A stretch of 64,000 bases of DNA from Cryptomeria japonica. Taxonomy: Eukaryota; Streptophyta; Pinopsida; Cupressales; Cupressaceae. Position 1 is the first letter of the stretch; every line of letters starts with the position of its first letter. Below, in pieces: positions 35,805 to 47,389 of this stretch. The DNA lies in contig NC_081412.1 of NCBI RefSeq assembly GCF_030272615.1, forward strand, positions 548,606,488 through 548,670,487. The letters are read 5' to 3'. The notes below the pieces were generated by a model. It saw only the letters and a list, made by a program, of their open reading frames with translations. It made no database searches and had not been told where the DNA came from. Position numbers and translations under genes: made by a program.

Positions 35805-37322
35805 TGTTGGCATTATAACAGACAAAGAGAGATTGTTGGCATTTCAATAAGGATATTGAGAAGGTTGTTGATAATTATGGATATAATTGATCAAGGATGT
35901 TTACTGTCTTAATATTATTATTTTGTCATTGATGTCAAGAAATTGATTTTCTAATTCAGTATGATGTTGCCATATCTTAAGAAGTATGATTTGATGAGTA
36001 TAAAGATGTCGGTAAAAGACACAAAAAGAATGTGATGAATAAGGGGAGGAATAAGTTATTCAATGGGCAACTATTACTAAGTTAGAAAATGATGAGATCA
36101 TGATGTTTAGATTGTTTTGATATCCTACATATGTTATTGATTGTAAGGTTAATACTTTACTATGTTACCGAGCAAAGAACCTAGTCGATAAACCCTAAGG
36201 AACCTAGTTGGTAAACCCTAAGGTTATCGCCATCGGTTAATGAAGGCAGAATGTCTACCGAGTAAAGTTTAGTATTTACTGAGTTGCAACCGTGTAGTAA
36301 TAGAATGCATTGAATGAATAAAAGCATTATTTAATGAAGGAAGTTGATGACCTGGAACTGATTAAATGATTGGTATGCTGTGCATGAAGTTTGTTAAAGA
36401 ATCTATGGTAAAGGAAAATCGGCAGGAAGCTCTACAGCTCAGATTGAACCGCAACACCCTAGCACAAGTTCCAAGAAATGTATGCAAGTTCCAAGGTAGG
36501 GTAAAACATTTTTAGATCAAAGGATACATTGAACCTGGTCAAGATTGAAGATCTGATGGCTATGATTGATCATGGGATATGTGATCAAGGAGATTAAGCG
36601 GTTGGCAAGTTGTTTATAAATAAGGAACTATTGATAAACAATGTATGCAAGCAAGTGTATGCACAGGGATGCTACATAGTGATTATCGAGCACAAAAGCT
36701 TGAAGACCTATTTGAATAATAGAGTATAGAGCCCAGCAGATGGACAAGATAAGTCCTAGATTGTATTGAGCAAATAAGAATATGCTTTAGCATTTTAGAT
36801 GTGAAGTTGCAGATAGATTTTTATCACTGTAATTTTGTGAAGTGACGGAAAATCTCTTAAGCGAGTGGACTTAACAGTTTTATTTGTAAAACCTTCTAGC
36901 AAGGTGACATTCTGATTGAGTGTTTGAAATCCTTTAACAAGGTCACTTCTAATAAGGTGAAGATCCTAATAGATCTGAGGGAAATCCCTTAACCGTGTCA
37001 CATCTAGCAATGTGTTTGTAATCTTTAACAGGATTTGCTTTTAACTGAGCATACTCTAGAAGAGTATATTTCTTAGTGGGTCCGAAATCCCACAACGGTT
37101 TTTCCCTATTTGGGTTTCCACGTTAGAGGTGGTGTTATGAGTGTTATGATGTTTATATGCTTTTGAGTTTGCATGTTTAGCAGTTTTGGTTATATTACTG
37201 AAGTATATGTTACCGAGGTTGAATCTGTTGTTTTAATGGAAGATTAAGTTTGTATGATTCACCCCCCCCTCTCATCTTATTAGCTTGGCATCTGTACTTA
37301 ACATTAAGTATCATAACTATCA
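35805..37322 (+). repeat. copia 5' LTR
   Basis: The LTR is 1,518 bp, starting TGTTGGCATTATAAC and ending ATAACTATCA. It contains repeated 'accgag' and 'taaaccctaagg' strings shared with the 3' copy. Confidence 0.93.
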
Positions 37323-37324
37323 AT

Positions 37325-37337
37325 TGGTATCAGAGCT
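37325..37337 (+). other. primer-binding site (initiator tRNA-Met)
   Basis: TGGTATCAGAGC lies 2 bp after the 5' LTR end, the standard Ty1/copia position. Confidence 0.93.
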
Positions 37338-37444
37338 TTGGACTTTGGAAGAAAAAGTTTAAAGGTACTTGAGGCAAAGATCCAAAGATGTATAAGAGGG
37401 ATGCACCGAAGCTGAACAAGTCAAGTTTCTCTACATGACAGAAA

Positions 37445-38290
37445 ATGATGAAGCTGCACCTATCAGGAGTTGGAGAATATGTTGTATATTATCTGGAGAA
37501 TGATTTCATTACACCGAGAACCTATCCATTGACAATGGAAGAGATAAAAGCAAAGCAAGAACATATCCAAGCAATGATTGAAATAACATTTGCAGTGACC
37601 GACTCAGAGTTTAATGATCTAGAAGGTTGCATTGATGCAAAGGCAATGTGGGACAAGCTCATATCTGTGTATGGCAGAGATGAACATGTTCAAAGAGAAA
37701 AAGTGGATAGTCTAAGAGGACAACTTGAATCTATGAGGATGAATGAAGGTGAGAACATAACCCAGTACAATACAAGACTAAAGGAGATTGTCAATCAAAT
37801 CAAAGGAGCAGGTGGAACTATTGAAGAAAAGGATATAACAAGTAAGTTGTTAAGAACCTTTCTACCAGCTTATGCAATCCGAGTCTCTGCAATCAATGAA
37901 TTGAGGTCTGTACCCAATATGCCAGTTTCTTTAGATGCTACTATTGGTAAGCTACATGCATTTGAGTTAAGTAACTTTGATAACAGTGGGTCATCGGTAA
38001 ATAAAGTTGAATCTGCATTTAGTTCTTTTCATATTGGTGAATTTGATGATTACAATGATAGAATGAGTAAGTACACTAAAGGGGATCACAGTGGAGCAAG
38101 TGAAAGATTTTGCAAGAACATGGAAGAAGTACACAAATTGTATGAGGAAATCAGAAAGCAAGAAGAGTTTGAAGCACTATTAGCCAAAAGGTTACTGAGA
38201 GGCAAAGGTAAGTATAAAGGAAAACTACCTTTGAAATGTTTCAATTGTGATAAGATAGGACCTATGGCTTCTAACTGTCCTGACAAATAA
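37445..38290 (+). CDS. copia gag (UBN2-type capsid plus zinc knuckle)
   Basis: The frame encodes 281 residues. A capsid-like region of the UBN2/DUF4219 class includes AKAMWDKLISVYG, REKVDSLRGQLESMRM and ITSKLLRTFLPAYA. A Lys-rich stretch follows, then a knuckle KCFNCDKIGPMASNCP at residues 262-277. The expected CX2CX4HX4C has Pro where the His should be, so zinc binding is probably lost. Start 37445 gives MMKLHLSGVGEYV; an upstream start in the leader is possible. A TAA at 38288 ends the frame, whereas copia polyproteins normally read on into protease. Gag packages element RNA into virus-like particles. Confidence 0.85.
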   Translation: MMKLHLSGVGEYVVYYLENDFITPRTYPLTMEEIKAKQEHIQAMIEITFAVTDSEFNDLEGCIDAKAMWDKLISVYGRDEHVQREKVDSLRGQLESMRMNEGENITQYNTRLKEIVNQIKGAGGTIEEKDITSKLLRTFLPAYAIRVSAINELRSVPNMPVSLDATIGKLHAFELSNFDNSGSSVNKVESAFSSFHIGEFDDYNDRMSKYTKGDHSGASERFCKNMEEVHKLYEEIRKQEEFEALLAKRLLRGKGKYKGKLPLKCFNCDKIGPMASNCPDK

Positions 38291-41200
38291 TCTACTGAAA
38301 AAGAGAGATTACCGAGATGAAAAATAGAAAGATAATCATTATAGAGGATATCGAGACTTTAGAAGAAGAGATAGAAAGTCATGCTTAATAACTGATGAGG
38401 AATCCAATTATGATAAATTAGATAAAACTTATACAGAGGAAGTAGTTTATGTGGCTATCAAAGATGGATCAGATGAAGAAAGGCATGAAGAAAAAGCCCT
38501 AATATCTCACATAAATACTAATGATTCTTGGATCATAGATAGTGGATGCTCACATCACATGACGGGTGATAAACACAAGTTTGTTATGTTAGAAGATTAT
38601 GATGGAGGGCTATGTAAGATTTGGTAATGATGCACCATGTCTAGTAAAAGGTAAAGGATCCATAACACTTCTTGACAATGCTAAATGTAATGATGTTTAT
38701 TGGGTTGAAGGTTTGAAATACAATTTGTTGAGTGTAGCACAACTAAACAATACAAGTTACCGAATAGAATTTCATAAAGGAATTGTGAAAGCTCATGACA
38801 AGCATGGAAAGTTAGCTGCTACCAAGACACAAACAAAAGGTAACACATTTCACCTTGACTTAACTCGGAATAAGTGTCTATATGCAAAGATAGATGATAC
38901 CTGATTATGGCATAAAAGGTTTTGTCATGTAAATTTTGATAATCTGATCAAAATAAGTAAGAAGCATCGAGTAAGAGGTCTACCGAGTCTTGAGAAACCT
39001 GAGAATGCTATGTGCCGAGGATGCTAGATGGGTAAAATGACAAGATAAAGCTTTACAAGTAAGTCCTACACTTCTAAGGGAATTTTAGATCTTGTGCACA
39101 CTGATCTTTGTGGTCCTATGAAAGTTCAAAGTTATTATGGTGATAAATATTTCATATTATTTGTGGATGATTATTTAAGGATTGTGTCAGTTATGTTTTT
39201 AAAAGAAAAATCAGAAGCTTTTCAAATGTTTAAATGGTACAAGGCAAGAGTTGAAAATGAAATAGGAAGACAACTGAAATGTCTTAGATCAGATAGAGGA
39301 GGAGAGTTCACATCTGATGAGTTCAACTTATTCTGCAATGATCATGGTATTAAAAGACAAGTCTCTGCACTGAGAACTCCACAACAAAATGGAATTATTG
39401 AGAGGAGAAACAGATCTATTGTGGATTGTGCCAGAACCCTGATGATTGAAAAGAAAGTGCCACAAACATTTTGGAGAGAAGCAATAAGCACAACAATTTA
39501 CACCCTAAACCAAGTACAACTGAAAAAAGGAACTTTGAAGACACCATATGAAATCTGGTATGACAAGAAACCTAATGTAAGCTACTTCAAAATCTTTGGA
39601 AGTAGATGCTATGTATACAAAGATGATAGAAATGGAAAGTTTGATCAGAAAAGTGAAGAAGGAACATTTCTAGGTTATTCTTCTAGAAGTAAAGTATTTA
39701 AATGTCTGATCAAATCATCTAACAAAATAGTAGAAAGTGCAAATGTGAAAATTGATGAATTTGTAGAAAGAAATGATGAAGGAAACTCCAAGGAACCATA
39801 AGATTATGATGAATTTGTCTATGTTCAACCGACAAGTCTTACCGAGAGAACTGTTGAAGAAAATGAAGAGAATATCCAGTTACCAAGTGATGAAGAAGAC
39901 CATACAGAGCCTACCGAGTCTGTATTAGCCAAGTATGTCAGAAGACATCATGCATCAAGTCAGATTATAGGAAATAAGGATGATCTAGTGATGACAAGGA
40001 ACAAACTGAGACAGAACACATGTCTGATATCTGAATTTGAACTGAGGATAGTGAAAGAGGCATTTAACAGTGAAGATTGGATAAATGTTATGATAGAAGA
40101 TATTGATCAAATCAAGAAGAATGACACATGGACATTGGTCCCAAGACCGAAGGATAAAAATGTAATCGGTACAAAGTTGATTTTCAGAAACAAGCTGAAT
40201 GAAAAAGGTGAGGTCATTCAAAATAAAGCAAGACTAGTTTGCAAAGGTTATGCCCAAGAAGAAGGAATTGATTATGGTGAGACTTTTGCACCTATGGTAA
40301 GACTTGAAGGAGTAAGAACATTGTTGGCATATTCTGCTTACAAGAATTTCAAGGTATATCAAATGGATGTCAAATCTGCATTTCTGAATGGTATATTAGA
40401 AGAAGAAGTTTTTATTGAACAACCTGAAGGATTTGTTGAAGACAAGAATAAAGATCAGGTATGTAAATTGAACAAAACTTTATATGGTCTGAAACAAGCA
40501 CCTAGAGCATGGTATGAAAGATTGCACTCTTATTTAATCAAGATTGGTTTTATAAGAATAAGTGAAAACAACAATATGTACATGAAGAATGATGAAAATG
40601 GAATACTGATCTCAGCCATATTTGTTGATGATATTATATTTTGTGGAAATGACTCTCTATGCAAGAACTTTGGAAATGAAATGAGCAAAGAATTTGAGAT
40701 GTCATTAATCAGTGAGATAAAGTATTTTATAGGTTTAAAAATACTGCAAATGAAAGATGAGATTTTCATTACTCAAGCCAAGTACATAAAGGAAATCTTG
40801 AAAAAATTTGGAATGGAGGATTCAAAACCAGTAAGTACTCCTATGACTACCAACTGTAAACTATCAAAGAATGATGAGTCTGCATCTATTGATGAGACAC
40901 TTTACCAATCCATGATTAGAAGCTACAATATGTTGTTCACAGTAGGCCAGACATAGCACATGCAATAGGTATAGTTGCAAGATTCTCTGCAGATCCTAAG
41001 GAAACACACATGACAACAATCAAGAGAATTTTCAGATACTTGGAAGGCACTGAAGATTATGGCTTAGTATATCAGAAAGGAAATGACTTTGATTTAAAAG
41101 TTTATACTGATGCTGATTGGGCAGGCAACATTGATGACAAAAAAAGCACAAGTGGAGGAGCTTTCTTCTTAGGGGAAAGACTAGTGAGTTGGCTTAGCAG

Positions 41201-41559
41201 GAAACAAGGATGTGTTTCACAGTCAACAATAGAAGTTGAATACGTTGCTGCAACATTGAATTGTACCAACATAGCATGGATCAAACAACTGTTGGAAGGT
41301 ATAAATGAGAAAGTTACCGAGCCAGTAACTATATTCTGTGACAATACTAGTGCCATTAACATTTCAAAGAATCCTGTTATGCACTCTAAGACAAAGCACA
41401 TCTTTATCAAATATCATTATCTTAGAGAAGAAAGTGGTGTTGGAGTATGTTAGCACAAAGGAACAAATAGCAGATATCTTTACCAAGCCACTACCAAGGG
41501 ACACTTTTGAGTATCTTAGAAGTAAGTTAGGGGTCCTACCCCTATCTTCCATTCACTGA
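38291..41559 (+). pseudogene. copia pol: protease, integrase, reverse transcriptase, RNase H (interrupted)
   Basis: Protease: SWIIDSGCSHHMTG near 38526-38570. GAG-pre-integrase: LWHKRFCHVNFDNL near 38905. Integrase core: HTDLCGPMKVQSYYGDKYF (39094 on), then SDRGGEFTSDEF and PQQNGIIERRNRS, with the DD-E acidic residues apparently kept. [47 protein letters not shown], and catalytic FVDDI (about 40620). RNase H: YTDADWAG, STSGGAFFLG, SKTKHIFIKYHYLRE. Defects are stops after DDT (38902), at CRGC* and MTR* (39020-39050), after NSKEP (39799), a shift at about 38600, a shift near 40925 and another near 41440. All domains are present but split over several frames, so no functional polyprotein is expected. 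Confidence 0.88.
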
Positions 41560-41934
41560 TCGAGTTTGGTGAATGCATCAATTCGATGACTCTACATAAT
41601 ATCTTTTAGGAGTTGATGCTGATTTACACACTTTAGGATGTTTTCTAAAGGTGTGCAGGAAACAATAACAGGGAACAGGAATTGAAGACAAAATGCTCTG
41701 ACCGAGACCAAGTTGACACATAACAACAGGAAATCACTTCATACAGGAAGAAATTATGTTTTAGTTCTTTACTTTTTGGCATTGTTGTCAAAGGGGGAGA
41801 AGACTGAAGAAAAGAGGAGAAGACTAAAGTATGGGGGAGAAGACTGATAACAGGGGGAGAGCATTTCAGCATTTCAAAATCTCACAGCAATCCGAATCAG
41901 ATTAGGTCAAATCAATTGGTTTTTCCATCAATGC

Positions 41935-41947
41935 CAAAGGGGGAGAT
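41935..41947 (+). other. polypurine tract
   Basis: Purine-rich 'aaagggggagat' directly precedes the 3' LTR, at the plus-strand priming position. Confidence 0.9.
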
Positions 41948-43464
41948 TGTTGGCATTATAACAGACAAAGAGAGATTGTTGGCATTTCAATAAGGATATT
42001 GAGAAGGTTGTTGATAATTATGGATATAACTGATCAATGATGTTTACTATCTTAATATTATTATTTTGTCATTGATGTCAAGAAATTGATTATCTAATTC
42101 AGTATGATGTTGCCATATCTTAAGAAGTATGATTTGATGAGTATAAAGATGTCGGTAAAAGACATAGAAAGAATTTGATGAACAAGGGGAGGAATAAGTT
42201 ATTCAATGGACAGCTATTACCGAGTTAGACAACGATGAGATCATGATGTTTAGATTGTTTTGATATCCTACATATGTTATTGATTGTAAAATTAATACTA
42301 TACTATGTTACCGAGCAAAGAACCTAGTCGATAAACCCTAAGGAACCTAGTCGGTAAACCCTAAGGTTATCGGTATCGGTTAATGAAGGCAGAATGTCTA
42401 CCGAGTAAAGTTTAGTATTTACTGAGTTGCAACCGTGTAGTAATAGAATGCATTGAATGAATAAAAGAATTATTTAATGAAGGAAGCTGATGAGCTGTAA
42501 CTGATTAAATGATTGGTATGCCATACATGAAGTTTGTTAAAGAATCTATGGTAAAGGAAAATCAGCAAGAAGATCTACAACTCAAATTGAACCATAATAC
42601 CCTAGCACAAGTTCCAAGAAATGTATACAAGTTCCAAGGTGGGGTAAAACATTTTCAGATCGAAGGATACATTGAACTTGGTCAAGATTGAAGATCTGAT
42701 GGCTATGATTGATCATGAGATATGTGATCAAGGAGATTAAGCGGTTGGCAAGTTGTTTATAAATAAGGAACTATTGATAAATAATGTATGCGGGCAAGTG
42801 TATGCACATGGATGCTACATAGTGATTACCGAGAATAGAAGCTTGAAGACCTATTTGAATAATAGAATATAGAGCCCAACAGATGGACAAGATAAGTCCT
42901 AGATTGTATTGAGCAAATAAGAATCTGCTTTAGCATTTTAGATGTGAAGTTGCAGATAGATTTTTATTACTGTTATTTTGTGAAGTGACAAAAAATCTCT
43001 TAACCGAGTGGACTTAACAGTCTTATTTGTAAAACCCTCTAGCAAGGTGACATTCTCATTGAGTGTTTGAAATCCTTTAACAAGGTCACTTCTAACAAGG
43101 TGAAGATCCTAACAGATCTAAAGGAAATCTCTTAACCGGGTCACATCTAGCAATTTGTTTGTAATCTTTAATAGGATTTGCTTTTAACTGAGCATACTCT
43201 AGAAGAGTATATTTCTTAGTGGGTCCGAAATCCCACAGTGGTTTTTCCCTATTTGGGTTTCCACGTTAAATCTGGTGTTATGAGTGTTATGATGTTTATA
43301 TGCTTTTGAGTTTGCATGTTTAGCAGTTTTGGTTATATTGCTAAAGTATATGTTACCGAGGTTGAATTTGTTGTTTTAATGGAAGATTAAGTTTGTATGA
43401 GTCACCCCCCCTCTCATCTTATTAGCTTGGCATCTATACTTAACATTAAGTATCAAAACTATTA
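41948..43464 (+). repeat. copia 3' LTR
   Basis: The LTR is 1,517 bp, nearly identical to the 5' copy. The terminal dinucleotide is TA instead of CA, one more C-to-T change. Confidence 0.93.
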
Positions 43465-43469
43465 CACAT

Positions 43470-44839
43470 CCCATGCCTTTAACCTTGAATTTTTCTTTTA
43501 GCTTTGTTTGTTTGGATGTAGAAGGTTTCAATGATTTTGGATCCACATATGCTGATGAAGGAATAGCTTCTCGATTGGCTAGGATTTTTATTTCTGATCT
43601 TTCTCATAGGTTATTGCAATATATGAATGGATTCAGATTGCCTTTGATGGTCACTTCAACTCCATCATGTGGGAACTTGATACATCGATGATATGTTGAG
43701 GGAACAACTCTCATTTCATGAATCCATGGGCGTCCCAAGAGTATATTATATACGAGATCTAGATGAAGGACTTGACAAAACACATCATTCGTGACTGGCC
43801 CAACTCTACGAGATAAGGTGATTATGCCCTTGGATGAATCTTCTTCGTCATCATATGCCTTGATGGTAATCTTGTTTGTAGCATTTACATCTTTATCCGA
43901 ATATCCCAATTGTATTAATGTGTTCAAAGTACACATATTGAGACCGACTCCTTCATCTATCAGGACTCATTTTGTTTAGTGTTTGTGTAGGAAGGCTTCA
44001 ATGTGTAAAGGTACATTATGTGGTTGGCTTATAGAGGCGTCATCAACTTTTATGAATGTAATGGAATGTTGAATGGAAAGGTATCCCACCATGGCTCGAA
44101 ACTGATCCACATTCAGATCAGTGGGTATAGTGGTTTCTCTTAGGACTCTGTCGAGTATGGCTTTATATGAAGGAGAGATACACAAAAATTCTAGGATTGA
44201 GATAAGAACGAGTGTCTTCCCTAACTTTTCTAATAGGTCGTACTCAAGTTTGGCCGATGAGAAAGCAGTGGTTTTAGTTGGAGCACCTTGTAAGGTGACC
44301 TTACCTCAACAAGTTGTGCCATTACATTTGAAGGTAGATTTAGAAGAAGTTCCAATGCCTTTTAAGACAACTTTGGCTCTTTGAGTAGAAATTTCAGGCA
44401 TTTTGTCCTTTATGATAATGGTAGAAATATAGTTGTCCATCAAAATATGATTAATGGTTGAATCATAATCATATGACACTTTGGTATAGTTAGCTTGCTC
44501 ATCTGTGGCTTTGGCTTTTCCCTTGTCATGTTTAGGGAATGGTTCCTTAAACATCTCATGTTTCTGATTGGATGTATGTCCCTTGATCTCAATGTCACCA
44601 ATATCAATAAGATCTTGTATAATGTTCTTCAAGCAATGGCAATTTCCAGTTTTATGTCCCTTGCTCTTGTGATATTCACAATACTCATCGTCATTCCACC
44701 AATTTGGTTTTACTTTTGGCTCATATGGAGGATTGTCTGGAATTGTTATTATCTTGTTTGCCACTAGCTTTCTAAAAGTTGACTCAAGTGGTTCTCGCAA
44801 TGGGGTGTATTTCCTTCATGGTTTTGAAGTTGCTTGAAT
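43470..44839 (-). pseudogene. Ty3/gypsy gag-protease fragment, interrupted on both sides
   Basis: One minus-strand frame runs from 44839 to 43470. It reads a gag tail (EPLESTFRKLVANKIITIP, KVKPNWWNDDEYCEYHKSKG and HKTGNC, a CX2HX-type knuckle), then an acidic and Lys-rich spacer. A retropepsin-like region (VLIDEGVGLNMCTLNTL, ITIKAYDDEEDSSKG, VYNILLGRPWIHEM) follows. The usual active-site D-S/T-G is D-E-G here, so protease activity is unlikely. Stops (44306, 43976 and nearby, 43604) are TGA or TAA. At 44839 the gag is cut by a CACTA terminus; at 43470 it is cut by the copia insertion, with the frame resuming at 35804. This is the type of gag-protease found in Tat/Ogre-like plant gypsy elements. 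Confidence 0.75.
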
Positions 44840-45060
44840 CACTAGTACATTCAGAGCTGATTTTCGACAGCTGTTTGTCGGATTTTCGATGAATTTTCGT
44901 CGGAGTGTCGAACAAATCCACCGTCAAAAACTCAGCGTCAGATTGGTCGACGATGCCATGCCCGTCAAAAATTCAAAAATCCGATGGACTCTACCGACGA
45001 TCAAAGAAGTCGTCGATCAAAAGCTTGGTATTCCTCGTAATTCTGACGATGACCATTTTT
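44840..45060 (+). mobile_element. CACTA-type (En/Spm) transposon terminus with GACG subterminal repeats
   Basis: The terminus begins CACTAGTACATTCAGAG at 44840. Many subterminal copies of tcgac, gtcgg, cgtcg and ccgac follow (44869-45055). The break is exactly at a gypsy gag coding sequence, and the 3 bp before it (aat) would be the target duplication. CACTA elements start CACTA and end TAGTG with such subterminal arrays, which bind the TNP proteins. The matching right terminus was not found before 64000. Confidence 0.65.
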
Positions 45061-47389
45061 ATAAAAAAAGTAATAATTATCATTGATATAAAAAAAAATA
45101 ATACCTAAGAAAAGCCCTTTTGGTTTCTAATTTGGCGTTACTATACTATTCACTTAAGCGATGGGTCCATTTATCATAAAAGTGTTCTCCCCTTGTCATC
45201 TACCTAGGTGGTCCCTTTAAATGTTTTATTCTTGTTCACTTTTAATCTACCTTTTCTAATGTCCATCGGGCATTATAAGTATCATGCGATTTTCTATTGA
45301 TCTGATGGCCCGCATTGATTCATAACCAAAAAGTGCTCAAAACTTAGTTTCCGCGAAGTAGCGAAAGGCAAAGGTGGACCCGACATATAGGTTTGGACCA
45401 AAGCTAAACATTGATCAAGTTTCATTTGATCGGATGGACAATGTGGTTTCGTGAGATCAAGCTAAACGTGTTTTAACCTTCGTGAAGTGGCGAAAGGGTT
45501 TGGCGGGTCCCAAAGATAAGCGGTCTTCTTTGGTTAAAGAATGATCGGGTTGGAAAAAGATCAATGGCTTCTCATTGTTTCATGGTCGGGAGATGCACGA
45601 GCTATACCTTCAGCAAAATAGCGAAAAGGTGGAGGGTCCCGCTAAGAGTGGTAGTAAATGTGGTAACCCCAGTTGGCGATGACATGGTGGTGACAAGGCA
45701 CTGAGTTGGTGGTATGCAGTGGGTCCGAGCAAGGTTGTCATAAAAAGAGTAAACAACGAGCAAGTTCTTGAGATCTAACGGCTCGCGTGAATTCATGAAG
45801 ATAAGATGCTAGCAAGTTAGTCATTGTGAAGTAGTGAAAAGGCCGATGGGCCCAAGGGACAGGCATGGCATGAAGTTAAAAGCAGATCAGGTCTATTTTG
45901 ATCTAATGGTTCTCGTGGTTTCGTGGCTGCAAGCCAAGCAAAGAATAATGTTCATGAAGTCGCGAAAGACAGGTGGAAATCACACGGAGGAGTGACGTGG
46001 CATAACATCTGCCGCTTTTTGTAGAGCTTGGAAAAAGATCAATGGCTTCTCGTTATTTCATGGCCAGGAGATGCACGAGCTATACCTTCAGCAAAATAGA
46101 GAAAAGGTGGAGGGTCCTGCTAAGAGTGGTAGTAAATGTGGTAACCCCAGTTGGCAATGACATGGTAGTGACAAGGCACTGAGTTGGCGGTATGCAGTGG
46201 GTTCGGGCAAGGTTGTCATAAAAAGAGTAAACAACGAGCAAGTTCTTGAGATCTAACGGCTTGCGTGAATTTGAGAAGATAAGATGCTAGCAAGTTAGTC
46301 ATTGCGAAGTAGCAAAAAGGCCGATGGGCCCAAGGGATAGGCATGGTATGAAGTTAAAAGCAGATTAGGTCTATTTTGATCTAACGGTTCTCATGGTTTC
46401 GTGGCTGCAAGCCAAACGAAGAATAATGTTCACAAAGTCATGAAAGACAGGTGGAAATCACACAGAGGAGTGATGTGACACGTGGTTTAAAAAAGTGGTT
46501 GAGGGCCCGCCTAGGTGTAACTGGCAGTTATGTGGGAATAGTAAAAGGGAACACGTGGCGGATTAAGGGTGGAACCAAAAGGAGTTTTTGGGGCTAATGG
46601 CCAACTGCCATGTGGCATTTATTAATCGGATAACAAGTGGGGTAAGTAATTTCCAGATAAAGGGCCCACTTAAAAGGTATTCATCTCAAGATTGATCCAA
46701 TGCTTCTCATTGTTTCGTGACCTGAAGATGCCCACAGCTTAACCTCTGCAAAATGGTGAAAACCGTTAGCCGTCAAGATGAGGTGCAGTTAGTTAAAAAG
46801 ATTGATGGTCTTGGTTGGAGTTAAAGGCTGGGTGATTTGAGTTTAATCTAACGCTTGGCATGGCCTCGCGAAGGAAAAGTGCACGACTATTAAACTCCGC
46901 GAAGTGGCGAAAAGGAGGTAGGGCCCAACACTTAAGCAAAGAGATTAAATGGAGATAAAGGCAATGTAAGTTCTCTAGATCCAACGACCAACCTTGTTTC
47001 GCAAAAGAAAAGAGCACGAGTTTTATGTTCTGCGAAGTAGCGAAAGAGCGAAATAGAGGAAAGACTTAGAGAAATATTGACCTATTGGAACCAGTTTTGA
47101 ATTCGATTTGGTGAATTTAATTCTGAAAAGAAAGCCGAAGCATGCGGAGTTAATTTCTAAAAACTTAAATGCCAACTTGCCCTTTTCAGTTCGCATCAAC
47201 TTGATTGCTAAGTATTGTTTCATCGAAGTTTGTTGCAGAGCGAATTGTTGTAGAGTGATTTTCTTCAGGCGAATAATCAGGTTTCTTGTGCTTTTCTTGA
47301 TAACTCTTGGTTTGTTCTCAAATACTATTGTGTGAATTACTTCATTAGAGGTCTGTGCTAGCTTCTAGTGGTATAATTGTTTGACCAGA
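45061..47389. repeat. repeat-rich block: GCGAAG motif array and 478-bp tandem duplication
   Basis: A core of about 14 bp, 'gcgaagtagcgaaa' (variants gcgaagtggcgaaa and gcaaaatagcgaaa), recurs at least ten times, about every 100-125 bp (for example 45353, 45479, 45607, 45827, 45954, 46896, 47029). It is commonly followed by a 'ggtggacc' or 'gggtccc' block and paired with a 'gatctaacggctcgtg' block. Within it, 45551-46028 is duplicated as 46029-46505 (offset 478). G-box-like 'acacgtggc' occurs near 46490-46560. The sequence could be subterminal repeats or a long promoter. Confidence 0.8.

Larger units (their letters stand above)
35805..43464 (+). mobile_element. Ty1/copia LTR retrotransposon, structurally complete, coding region decayed
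   Basis: The two LTRs are 35805-37322 and 41948-43464. The target duplication CACAT is at 35800-35804 and 43465-43469. The initiator-Met PBS (tggtatcagagc) starts at 37325, and a polypurine tract (aaagggggagat) ends at 41947. The domain order gag-PR-INT-RT-RNaseH is that of Ty1/copia. The LTRs differ at only scattered sites, so insertion is fairly recent, but stops and frameshifts disable the polyprotein. Confidence 0.95.
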
